A stretch of DNA of 64,000 nucleotides from Buxus sempervirens (Eukaryota > Streptophyta > Magnoliopsida > Buxales > Buxaceae): assembly GCA_947561395.2 (NCBI GenBank), contig OX387191.1:32815439-32879438 (forward strand). The letters are read 5' to 3'. Position 1 is the stretch's first letter. Each line of letters opens with the position of its first letter. Of this stretch, positions 22,553 through 34,820 are shown piece after piece. Under the pieces are notes generated by a model, which saw nothing but the letters and a program-made list of their open reading frames with translations, had not been told where the DNA came from and made no database searches. The position numbers were made by a program, and so were the translations under genes.

Positions 22553-23336
22553 ACTCCTTTTAAAAAAAAAAAAAAAGGCTCAGGTGACTTTCACTCTATC
22601 TCTTGAGATTGTCTTTTCAGAAGTTCACAAATACACCCAATGATCACAACAAGTTGAATTTAAGTCTCAAGAATTCAATTTCTATTATGCAAAAAAATTG
22701 ATAGTAGAGATAAGAACTTGGAACTCAAGGATATGAAAATATAACACTACTAATTTCTGTGGATTTTCTCATTTGATCATGTTCTATAGAGAAGACTGTA
22801 GTGTGCAGAACAGAACATATCTTACTGTAGTGGGAATCTTCTCTAGGATTCTAAACAACAAGAAGATATTACAATACCAAATGACAAAAACAGTGATAAG
22901 AGGACACACGATTTAACGAGGAAACCCTAGACAATTGTCAAGGTAAAACCTCGAGTCTCTTTGAGGAAGACCAGGCCTGAAACATTTGTATTAAGATGAA
23001 AAGAACAATTCAACTATGTTCAGATTTACAGAAAATTTCAACAAACCAAAAAGTCACTCACAAAGATTGAATCCTCAACCTTTTTCTTCAATTTGATCTT
23101 CACGCTTTAAGACAGCTTCAAGACTTCACACATACACTTTGCAATGGATGAGGTAGCCCATTCCAATCTTTCACCAGATCTGGAATGTTTCTGTTCTCAG
23201 GTCTTTCACAGCCCTCTAGAACACTCCAGCAACCTCTCCTTCTTGATCTTCTCTGGTTCAACTCTTCACCAAGTTTTCCAGCTCGAAAATCCCGCTTCCA
23301 AGAACCTCCAAGACCCTTTAAATCAGAGGTTCTTAA
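22553..23336. other. unassigned flank of the next LTR
   Basis: No gene recognised. Phrases such as gatttaacgaggaaaccc and aaaacctcgagtctc (about 22910-22960) look like the interior of an old retroelement that continues after the LTR insertion at 27308. Confidence 0.35.
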
Positions 23337-26300
23337 TGTAACGCCCCGGATCCAAGTTATGTAGATAAAACCGTAACTTATCTCCGAAGGTTATTATATA
23401 ACCCAGGATAGCAAATCAGAGTAAAGGAAAAACATGAATTAAACAATAACTATAAAATCAGAGTGCACTATAACCCAAGCTCAAATATTAAATACCATAA
23501 TCGAGGCTAACTCACATGAATCAAGTATATACCCGCTGATTGCCGTCCTTACCAGAAACTGAAAACAAAACAAAACAAAACATAATGAGATACGGATATC
23601 CCAGTAAGCAGCACATGCATGCTCAAATACAATTTATCAGTTCTAAAATATGATACAGTTGTAGATCATGCAACAGTAGCGATAACACCTTAGTTCCGAA
23701 TAATCCGAGTAATTCAACAATAATTCATCGATCAATATAAGATACAACAAGAATAATCCAGTATAACGAACATATCTGTATCATCAAAACAACAGTTGAT
23801 AAGTCGCCGCAGGACTCATGAAATAAGACTACCTTTAACTAGTGTAAGACCATGCTCACTATGCCACCTCCCGGCTTATGAGCGAAGCTGAGCTACACGG
23901 TCATCGACTTATTGCGGGAGAACCCATTCAGATACAGTAATGGGTTGGCATGTACTATCTCAAACATAGCCGCAGCCAACCAGATATAGAGAAGGCCTCA
24001 TCGAGATACACGATGGAATGCGTACGTGAACAAGGTATTACGACTAGCGAAGAACAATCCTTCCCACTGTCTAGCTCCTAACATGGATCCATATCGAGCT
24101 ATGCCCACTAGACTCTAAAACCAGAACCAACAGAGAAAACCAGTAAGCATAACTCATCTCACGGGCATCTCCGAGATACACGGAGGAATCACAAACCGTC
24201 TCTCCAAGTACAAGAAAGAAAACCAAATCCAAATCAGAAAACCAATCATCCATAATCAATTAAAATTATTTTTTTCCGTATAATCCGCTTAAAACCGATT
24301 CTGTGCAAAGATTTCATAACCATGACAATCCCATTTAAATCGAGGTGAAATCCAATGGAATTAATCAAGGTTTAACCGTATTCAGAAAAATCAGAAATTC
24401 ATATACCCAACTTATCCAAATAATAAGTTTTACGAGTATTTCCTTTTTATCTTTCAAATTTTAAATTAAACTCCCTAACATTTCCCTTGTTAATCACAGT
24501 ATTTTTCCCAACCTAGTTTAACAGACAAATTTTCTGTAAAAGTGTTGTTCTTAACTAAACCAGCAATTCCGAATGATTAAAATCAGAGTTAAGTTCCATT
24601 ACTGAAATTAGTCTTGTAATACTCGTTTTATACCCAAAACGGTAAATTCTTCCTATGATTATTATTCTCAAATTCATTCACTTTAAAATAGTCCCATGAG
24701 ATCTTCTTCGAACCCTTTTAACTTAATTTTTATGAAACCCACAACTTTCTATTATTAAATCAATTTAGTCTTTGAAAATATTCTTTGTTACATTCCCAAG
24801 CATCTCAGATATGATCTGTACCTCAAAAAGAAACATTCATATACTCTCAATTTGTAATTCCATTTCACCTAGTCCACCCATGCCAAACTGAATTATTCAC
24901 CATGCTATTTGGACTAAACCCCTCTCTAATACTCTCATTTCAGTATTTATTTATTCACTCCAATCACCTTTTATTATCTCTAAATTATCCTTTTAAGTCT
25001 TTTCCCAAATAAGTCTTTCAAGTTAGAAAGTATAGTTGCTGGAGAAATTTCAACACTCTAAGAAAATCAGATTTTTGCTTAATACCAGATCCTGAATTCA
25101 TTAACTGGAGCCTTAAATATACCCCCAATTCCAACACCTTCTATTCATCTAAATCACTCCATATTACCCTTAATTAAATTCCCTAAGAAATTTCCAAACC
25201 AGATTTATAAGACACCTACAAGAGCTGAAATAAAGCTGGGCGCCACTCAGCAGTACTTGGCGCCCAAACATTGTCTATGGATGCAGAACTTAAGGCCTCA
25301 ATATACTTCTAATTCATCATCTCTTATGCCTCCAAAATAATTCAATTATCCTTAATTAAGTCCACTAATACTCCCCACAGTAAAAACTTACAGCAACAAT
25401 AAATGAAACATGAAATGAACTGGTTTATAAACTGGGCGCCAACCTCAACAGCACCTGGCGCATGCTCCACTTCTTCAATAACACAGCCAGTTAACAAACC
25501 AGTTTTCCTACTGAATAATAAGCTTTTAAACAAGAGAAACTTAACTATCAACATTGAGTTTCACCAGTAAATTAACCATTGCTAACAGCCGCATATGGCT
25601 GTAGAAAAACAATGCTGGCGCTGACCTCTGAAGAGGTGGACAGCACCCAAAGCCTACTTCCTTCTCCCCATGAACACAACCCATAATTCATTAGCTCTTT
25701 ACCTTATATTCCCAGCTCTTAAATTTAATTAACTAACTACTAATAAAAACCTTTACACAGGTGAAATTTCTATTGCTAGACAGCAGCATAAAGCTGCAAG
25801 GATGAAGCTGCCTCTGACCTCAGATGATGTTGGCTCCAAGTGAAAATACTCAACGCCAGGTCCCTGTTCCTCCAACTTATTCATGACTAGAGAAAAACAG
25901 CAAGACTAACTGTAGAATTGGAATTCAAATTGTAACTAGGATCAGCTTAACCCCTCTATGCATATTTTAAACACTCATTCGAAATTAATTCAATTACAAA
26001 TCAATACCCCTTACATTAGTCGATCATGCCAAATCTCCAAACTGCAATTTAGCTACAGCAACATGATTTCTGCTTCTAACATACATTACATTATAATTTG
26101 TCTATTATTTCATATTCAGCATAACCAGAATCATCTAACTAAGCTACAGATCTGCCTTGGAATTTAATCAAAACACATCTCATGTATGAACAGATTTAGG
26201 CGCCAAAATCAGCTAAAACAGGGTTCATATTTAGCATCCACTTATATCAACTCAAACCTCAATTAAATCATGAAAAACCAGACTAAACAATGCTACTTAC

Positions 26301-27307
26301 TTGTTTGTAGATTAATCACAGCCCTAACCTCTCAATTCGACCAACAGCACCTCAATAGCCCAACAGTAGCCCAGCCGCCAACTCCCTTTTCTGATCTTGA
26401 CACTCTTAGAGTGCTGCCGCAGCTAATAGCAACTCCATTTTAACCAGCAATTGACTTCTCTGGAATTTAGTAGAAACCTAATCAGATCTCTATTGATCTG
26501 AGATTATCCATTAAAAACTCAACAATATCTAACCTAGATAACCATTCTTACCTGGAATTTAGATCGAATTGATGAAAGGCACAGCTCCTGACAAAATCTG
26601 CAACTATTGCCACAAGAGACTTCACTCCTCTTGAACAGAAATCAACGACCAACTTCACTCTCTCTCTAACCTCCACCGAAACTAGCTTTGACCTTCTCAA
26701 ACCCTAGCTTCTTTCCTCACTAAGTTCTCTGATCAGATCTCCAAAATCAGTTTCTCAGATATCAAACAAAACAAATGCACGAACTCACCTCTATTTATAT
26801 AGTTACCGCCAGAATAGATTTAAAGCATGATTCCATGCTTTGGCACTCCACAAATTTCCTACACCAGCAAAAGTAAATCACTATAACTCCCCCATCTGCC
26901 ACATCATCTTACCATCCCAAACCAGCCAATTAAAGTTAACCAACACTTCTTACCTATTTAATTAAATTTCCCCATCTGCTATTCATATAGCTGCTGTCAA
27001 CAGCTAATTTAAGTCATGATCCCACACTTCACTGTTCCATCAACTTTTTACAGAAGCCCCCTTAGTTGATTAATATCTCCTATTTGCCATGCTACCAAAA
27101 CATAATCAACCAACAAATAAAAATCCCAGCAATTGCTCATACCTTATTTAGAGAAAATTTCCCATCTAGTTCAACCAAAAATCCCTCGGCTTGACTCCTT
27201 TTTCTCGAATTCTGAAAATTTTCTATCAATTAAATAAATTCATCTACCATGAAAACTAAATAATAAATTTTATTTATTTATTTATTTTTTAAATTCGGGA
27301 TTTTACA
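23337..27307 (-). mobile_element. large solo LTR, TGTAA family (3971 bp)
   Basis: On the plus strand it begins TGTAACGCCCCGGATCC and ends cgggattttaca; its own orientation is minus. A perfect 5-bp duplication cttaa flanks it (23332-23336 and 27308-27312). It shares, reversed, the core ggatccatatcgagctatgcccactagac-type region (about 24084-24114, quoted here in short form) with the LTRs at 18924 and 51248. No protein-coding region or paired LTR is present. At almost 4 kb it is the longest solo LTR in the window. Confidence 0.88.
26792..26799 (-). promoter_or_regulatory. TATA box of the 3.97-kb LTR
   Basis: Reversed TATAAATA in ctctatttatatagt lies about 510 bases inside the 5' end of the LTR, the expected U3 position. 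Confidence 0.55.
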
Positions 27308-27312
27308 CTTAA

Positions 27313-29418
27313 CCACTTTCATAACTGTCTCAACAACCTGAAACTATCTATAAAACAACCCAATTGAATCTCGTAACTGCTTGAGATTTCAGTTGGTTGA
27401 GTAGCTAAAGCAGATTACACTTAACCTTGTTAGTAGCTATCTCAAGTCACACATTCAACCATACTTCATCAACAAACTGAATGTTTTAATGAATTTCAAT
27501 ACTCTTTGTCATGCATTTTGTCACATGGGAAAACATATTTTCCAACACCGTCCATCTTAGGGAAGGATTTAACTTTGGAAAGCAAAGAGGATCTTGTTTA
27601 ATCAGGTTCTTTAGAAACGTGGGTGTAATCTTGTTCGTGATCAGTTGATTCCGTTGCATATTTCGGGTTTGGATCTATCATATGTATGTATCTAAAACCA
27701 TATAGTAACACCATATAATAACATAATTCAAAATGTTTTAATTTAGAAGTTCAAAAGAGCATTCATTTAGAAGCTCAAAAGGCTTCATATTAGAAGCTTA
27801 AAAGGCTTCAGTTTATTCTATTAAAGTTCAACATAAAACTAATGTATTAATTGATAGTCTCTTCAATTTCCTATCCTCTATACTATAAATTTGCTCCTTT
27901 TTCTCCTATTGTTAGCTTTTCGAGCTAATTACAGTATCTGACTTGGTAATACCTGTAAGTTTGAGATGATTATATTCTGTATTACAATTAGAAATAAGGT
28001 TATATATAAGAACCTTATTTCTAATGGACATGCCAAGTTGGTATAACTCTTGCAGGAGTTGAGGTTCCACACAACTTGGTCGATAAGGAAATGTAGCAAA
28101 AGTTGAAAGCAATGACAAAGGAGCACCAACCATCCACTCGAGCAGGACTTGACCTTAAATGGAGATTGTTCCCAAATTGGACTTGGCTCGACACATGGTT
28201 GTAGGGATGGCGTGCAAGTATTTGTTGATACGAAATTTGGGTTGGGTCGTGACCCCGGGCACCTGTTCCGGGTCTTAAACCGAAATCGGACTAGCCGTAC
28301 TGCAAGTCACTTGTAATAAAATCAGTCAAATGAAAGAATGAAAACTAAGGGTTTGGTCTTCGTTTGGGTTCTTATTTGTGTTTGAAAGCAACAGTGGCAA
28401 CAATGAAGCACTATATTCAAATATCAGTCGCTGAAAATACAACCGTTTATTATAACAATTCTCCAAATAAAACAAAAGAAATAAATCAAAGAAAATCAAC
28501 AATGCTAGCAGTACAGGCCTCCCCTTGCCCTATAACCATAATCGGAATATAGAGTAGGGATATAGGGGGTGTCTAATGGTAGAGTTGATTCGGGGATTCA
28601 TCTAGGGGTACTATTAGCTGACACTTGGCTACTCACCTGGCTTGACACAAGGGAGCTTTGGTACTGGCTGCTTTTAATTAGGTAGCCGTAATTGGAATAT
28701 AGAATCAGGAAAACATAGGCGGCCTAGACTTCCTTGCTGGTGGCAGGATCTTCACTTCAATCAGAGTAAACAGTAGCTTGGAATGTCATTGCGATAGGAA
28801 GCGGTGAGAGGAGTCCAGTTATCCCTTTTACTATAGTGTTAGTGTAGGAGATTGGATAGTGATCACGGATGATCGAAAGATAATTATAATTACCGGTTGC
28901 GGTTGAGTGGAAGTTGTCCTAGAACACTTCGTAACTATGCCTTTTATAGCCGATTCTTAGTGGTTGTTTATCGTCCTATGATTCCACGATCTTCATGACA
29001 ATTTGGAGTCGTCAATCTTCCCAATATTTTCTGGTCAAGCAATCGTCACGATCCCAGTTCTGTTCATTAAGATGGTTGAATTACTTGTGCACCAAGCTCG
29101 GTCACGAACCATATTTCGGTAATGCTCATTTGGGTGATGATGCCACCTATCACATGTATGGAAGTTGTTCTCTTGCTTTGGCATGTGCATATGCCTGCAT
29201 GTCTTTGCTTGTAGAACTAGCCTACTTGGGTGCCACATGACTTCCCTTTATTTGCCAGGCTACGGTGGGTGTGAACAGAGATACATGTGGCAATTTGGTG
29301 TTCGGCCATTAAACACCCATTTTTAGGTCTTGTATCTCTTCTTTTAATGGTTATATCAAGTGTGTTTTCCCCCCTTTTTTGTTCCATAAATTTTGCCAGT
29401 TGCCAATTCTTTTGTTTG
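27313..29418. other. no gene seen; degenerate repeats
   Basis: Between 27733 and 27812 the phrase tttagaagctcaaaaggcttc recurs in degenerate form, related to the set at 18540-18650. Around 28215-28320 and 28560-29260 the sequence is GC-richer and more complex, but no protein family was recognised in any frame. Confidence 0.4.
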
Positions 29419-29664
29419 CACAAGAACTAAATTCTAAGCTTGTTATACTTAAAGCTTTTCCTGAGTGGAAAGACACCATGGAATCTTGGGGATATAAAAT
29501 GATTTCTGCAATTGAGGTGAAGGCCCATATTTTATTTTCTTTCGTGTTTAGTTTTTTAAAACATTATGTACTTTCATTTATTATATATTTTTTAGGCTGT
29601 TGCTGAAATTGCAGCGATTGAGTTTGACTTGCCAAAGGATGCATTCACTTCCCTTATGAAACAA
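29419..29664 (+). pseudogene. relic of a 2-oxoglutarate/Fe(II) oxygenase-like gene, two exons
   Basis: The first exon part (to 29516) reads LNSKLVILKA, then FPEWKDTMESWGYKMISAIE, and stops at a gtgaag donor. After a 79-base intron ending in ttttttag, the second exon (29596-29664, 23 codons) reads AVAEIAAIEFDLPKDAFTSL and MKQ, before another donor-like gtgaca. The joined wording matches, from memory, the middle of a plant 2OG-Fe(II) oxygenase superfamily protein; the iron-binding residues would lie further downstream and are not seen. Phase is kept across the intron and no stop occurs in either exon. The sequence breaks off after 29690. It is the only host-gene remnant here not clearly inside a mobile element, though capture cannot be excluded. 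Confidence 0.5.
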
Positions 29665-31909
29665 GTGACAGACATCAACATGTCAACTTATTAAAATTCT
29701 TTGTCTCTTTCCTCATTTGTTTAAGGTCCTTCTAAAGTAGAATTCAAACAAAAAAAGCACTGGTGATTTTGAACTTCTTTAATCTGAAAGTATTGAAACA
29801 ACTATTAATGCAAATTCGATCACTTTAATTTAGGCACATGTAATGTATAAATCATATGATCAATTGCTTCAATTGTAAATCATTGATTTCAGAGTCATTC
29901 GATCAATCATAAATTTGTGCAAACTATGAGCCGTCATGAATTTTTTTGCACTTTCAATGAGCATAAAATATGAGAATTTGAATAGCCCTTCTAATTAATG
30001 ACTTGTAGCTAAATCTCTTTTAGATGGAATAATGGTTAATAATTTAATAGGGATGCTATATAAACAAATATCAAGCAAGTATAAAAATACTAATTTTCAT
30101 GCTCAATGAGTTTTGCGTACAAGCCTATGAACAAATTTTTTTATCCTATGCATATGTTGTTATCCACTTATCAATCAAATATATTTCTAAGCTTTGTAAA
30201 ATGTATTGTGAAAATCATATTTTTATTTATTCCTTTTTGAAGATGTCAAAATATTTTAAGATTTGTATAATTAATTTGTGGAAGTGATATTTATTCTAAA
30301 ATAAATGACATCTATTAATTACAGTGGTTTATGAGGTGACATAAACATTACCTTGCTCTTCAAACGCAACTCAATATGTGGGTTTTTTTGAGTTTGTTTT
30401 CTTTAACTTTATTTATTTATTTTCTTATAAATCTTTATGAAGAATTGTTGATTAAGAAAATCTACAAAATGATAAAGATTTTTTTGTTTTTCATAATAAA
30501 GTCATATAGATTTAGTTGTCACATGCTATCTACTAGTTAAACAAAAGCACAAAGTACCTAAAGTGAAAATCACTTTCACATACCTAAAATACCATTCTCT
30601 AGAATTTTTAATTTTAAAAATACCATTTTCAAGTTTAATAGAATGCTACAGGATTAGATAAACTTTAATTATATTTAATTTTACATTAGAAATCAGAAAT
30701 CAGGACTTCGTCTTTGATTGCATCCAAATAGTTTTAGAATTAGTGCCTGACAATTGATTGCAATAAGCATTCAATAAAAAAATTAATAAAATGAGTGCAT
30801 GGATGAAATGCTACTATACTATAATGTAATAATGTGTTCAGTTTTGTAAGCACGTGCATGGCCTGCGTAGTTCAATTAAAATGGCAAATGAAGAAAGGGA
30901 TCATTATTGAAGATAAGTGTTGAAAAGTGTTCTTTCATTTCTCCTTTTTATCTGGCACATTGCTTGTGCTATTGGAATTTTTATTCCTTTATTGTGTTAA
31001 TTTTTAAAATTTTTTAAAAAGAATTAAACAAAAATATAAAAAAGTTACGAAGAAAAATCTTAAAATCTTGTTTTTAGATCATCTGATTTTGTTTCAACAA
31101 TGATCATCGGGAAGGGAATATTAATTAACAGAGTAGGAAATTCCCTAGATTTTAGTCCTATATTTTTTTTTCAGAAATGTCTTCCTCAAATCAAGAAATC
31201 AATCAGTATTCATCTCTAAACATCTTTCCTACACCCTAAACCCAATTGAAATTGTCCACTCAAATAGTCTTCGCTTGCAAAGAAATTATGCTTAAAAAAA
31301 CTATCATTCAAAGAGGGCCCACATTAACCACCTGTAATAGTGCACGTGCCTCTCCTATACTTAGAACTCACATGAACCCATGAGAGAAAGAGACAACAAA
31401 ATCAATCTGACGGCTTAATTTCACGGCAAATTTGATTTTTAGTCATCCTTTTTTGAAAGTAATTCTGATTCAGTCGTGTTAGGGTACCATACAGAAGGAT
31501 GTGTCAATAAATAGGAGAAATTGGACGGGAGGACTGGAAGCGGAAACAAAGAGAAATTGGATGGAAGGAACTCTCTCTTTCCTCTCTCAAAGGAACTCTC
31601 TTTCCTCTCTCTCCTGCATTAAAAAGAAAAAATTCCACTTTCTGTACGGTTGCTTGCATTCAAGCAAAATTCATAATATCTAGTGAACAGAATTAATGGT
31701 AGGATAACAAAAAGGCTACCGAATTCAAATTTTGATGTCATAAAGGTCACCTAAAATCAAATCTCCAGGTCACATCATCATCCTTAAAATGTAAATAATC
31801 ACTAACGTGAGCTCCTCCATTAGAAATCAGCAAAATCAATCAAGGAATCCCTTACATTAAACCCTACAAAAATTTCCAAGCGAACTTTGAAACTAATCCC
31901 CTAGAAATC
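29665..31909. other. no gene seen
   Basis: Strongly AT-rich intergenic DNA without recognisable coding or terminal repeats. A purine/pyrimidine stretch (ggaactctctttcctctctc repeated, 31566-31615) is the only local structure. Confidence 0.4.
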
Positions 31910-34203
31910 TAGGATTGCTAATCGGGTTGCAGGCCGGGCACGGCACGCTCCACCTGGGAGACAGACCGTGCCGTGCCTGGCCCATATACCAATACCCCTG
32001 GCATGACTAAAGCTGGGACGTGCTGGGCAAGCCACGCAATATATTTATTAAAAAAAATCAAAAAATAGAAAAAAAAAACAAAAAAAACAAATAACACAGA
32101 AAATTATGAAAAAATATATTTATTATTCACACAAATTTCTTACACATATTGGGATACAATTTCTTACACTTTTTTTTTTGGAAGGTAAGCAAGTATATAT
32201 TATATATAAAAGTTCAAAAGGTATTTACATGAGAACAACTCACGGGTGACCTTCACCCTCAACTATGCCATCCATACATCATAATGTAACTATTCAAAAA
32301 AATATTTACATATAAGACACTTGTAATCTCCAATTTTCCATGAACGCCCTGTTCTTTGGGTTATCTTTAGTGGCAGTAGTTTTGCTTTGAACATCAAAGA
32401 TGATACGATCAAAAAATGACTTCTTTTGGAAGAAACGAGTTCTGAAACCTTCTTCTGTTTCTCTCACGCCATGTGCAAATGATGTAGCTGATAGGTTACG
32501 AACTCGGGGATATATGAATTGAGGGATGAAAATAGTAATGGAATGAAATATGAATTGATAGATTCTTCACTTGAGCTAGAAGACACCTTACACATACATG
32601 TTTTGGGTTTAATAATCAGATACCCATCTCTTGACCTTAAGTCTTATTTAAATAGGCTAACACTCCTACTCCTACCTTATTTCTAACTCCCCCTACTCCT
32701 ACCATATCTCTAACTCCCCAGCTATATAATAGCTAGATAAGGCTAAACTATGAATACTAATAGACATACGAATAAAGATAACAAAACAGATAATGATAAC
32801 ATAGTTACTCCTGGAGATAACTCTCTTCCTTATCTCTCTCTTCTCTTCCTTCTATCCACCTCTTGGAGCTAATCCAAATACCTTGGATTAGGTCTCCTTT
32901 CCCTTGGCGTACGCTCCCTATCAGTAGCAAACGATAATTTTCTTATCCACGCAGTCATTCCTTTCTTCCCAAACTTCCTTGAGGCCCGTTGCACTTCTTC
33001 ACTCCAAGGTCTCATGGGCCGGTTGAAGCCATTAATATGTAAAATCTTAGTCCAAATGGCTTTTGCACGTGTATGCACAACCGAAGAACAAGTGCTGCAG
33101 GGATTCTTTCTCATCCTGACAAAAAATACATTTTGATTCTTGCATTATTCCTAGGGAGCATAATCGGTCATGGGTGAGCAACCTCTCTCTAATGGCAAGC
33201 CATGCTATGAAAGCATGTCTAGGGATATTCGAATGGAACCTTAGACGATGATACTAAGGGACCTGAGAATTGACACCTTTAATTGTCCTATAAGTTTCTT
33301 TAATGTTGAAGGTACCTGTTGTGCTTGGCCTCCACAGTATTCTATCTGGTTTGCTGTGATCAGGCTTCAAAACACTATCAAGGTGCTGCCATGCTTCAAT
33401 GAGATCAATAGAAGAAGCTGCGAGTGGATCCCAATCATTTGCTGAGATGATGTCTTTAACTCTTACTTGCCTACCCAATCCCGAATCATAGATGATTCTT
33501 GGGCCAAATTTTTTAACAAGAGGACCGCATGGTAACCTAGTGTCAAACCATAACCACGTGGAGGCACCATCGCCAACTTTATGAAGTATGAAATTCTGGG
33601 CAGATTCTCTAGATTTCAAGAGTTTCCTCCAAGACCACGAGTAGTTAGGAGTAGGGGTGCAACTCGGTTCGGTTTGGTCCGGGTTGATGTCAACCCAAGA
33701 CCAAACCGAAACTACACATATTCAACCCAAAACCAAACCGAACCGAATTATAAACCGAAACCCTAAAACCGAAAACCGAACCGAAGTTAATTATAATAAC
33801 CGAAACCCAAACCGAACCGAATTACATGAGATCGGTTCGGTTCGGATCGTCTGCGTTTTCTACTACGACCGATTGCATCCTCTTTGTCTTCTTCCTCGTA
33901 TTCATCCAAATCTTCATCTTCGTCTCTGCGAGGCATTGCTAGGGTTTCTTTGAGAGGGAAACCAGATATCGCCGAAGAGAGGGAGAGAACAACATCAGAA
34001 AACTAAATCCCATCGTCAGCAAAGAAAACAACATTAAAAGATAAGCCTAATCTTTACACCAGAAAACCTAATCCAAGTTTAATGCAATTGATGATGAGAA
34101 ATCAAATACGCATATACGTTCACAAACCGTTGAGTATAGTAACCCCATCGTCAAAAACTAAATCCACAAAATCCTTGAACTAGAAACCCTAATCGATGAA
34201 ACT

Positions 34204-34644
34204 CTAAGAACTGGTAAATTTAGTGACCGCCTTGGTCCCTTCAGAAACCGCGTGCTTCGCAAGCTCTACGGGCAACACCAAACGAACAGCAGTCTGGATC
34301 TCCCGAGTGTGATGATCGGCTTCTTGTTGTACTTGGCGAGCCTCAAAGCTTCCTGCGCGAGCTTCTCAAAGATAACATTGATGAAGCTGTTCATGATCCC
34401 CGTGGCCTTACTGGAGATGCCGATATCAGGATGGACCTGCTTCAAGACCTTGAAGATGTAGATCTTGTAAGTCTCAACACTCTTCTTCGATCTCTTCTTC
34501 TTTTTGTTCGAAGAAGCCGCTTCCTTCGGGAGCTTCTTCTCGGCCTTGGGCAATCTCTGCAACAGGAGCCTTCTCAGCCTTCTTCTCCTTTGCAGCGGCA
34601 GCGGGCTTCTTCTCCGCGGGCTTCTTATCTGCCTTGGGCGCCAT
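34204..34644 (-). pseudogene. histone H2B, captured and frameshifted
   Basis: The minus strand from ATG (34644) to TAG (34204) covers the whole length of a plant H2B (about 146 codons). The lysine-rich tail begins [17 protein letters not shown]. The histone fold follows as [32 protein letters not shown] and [15 protein letters not shown]. After a one-base deletion near TITS (about 34310) the other frame gives the expected C-terminal helix with [17 protein letters not shown]. An earlier frameshift lies in the lysine-rich tail near 34560. Substitutions in normally invariant places (for example [13 protein letters not shown]) show relaxed selection. There is no intron, as is normal for plant H2B genes, so capture at DNA or RNA level cannot be told apart. 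Confidence 0.93.
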
Positions 34645-34820
34645 TAGGGTTTGGAAGATTGAAAAAATTGTAAGAAGGAGATCCAGGTAATGGGTTAGGG
34701 TTTGGAAGATTGAAAAAATTGTAAAGAAGGAGATCGAGGTAATGGGTTAGGGTTTGGAAGATTGAAAAAATTGTAAAGAAGGAGATCGAGGTAATGGGTT
34801 AGGGTACGAAGGAGATCGAC
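34644..34820. repeat. 51-52-bp tandem repeat in the H2B leader
   Basis: Three full units start at 34644, 34695 and 34747 and a partial one at 34799. Each contains ttagggtttggaagattg and gtaaagaaggagatcgaggt. The array is directly upstream of the H2B ATG and ends each unit with atggg. The copies are nearly identical, so amplification is recent. Confidence 0.92.
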
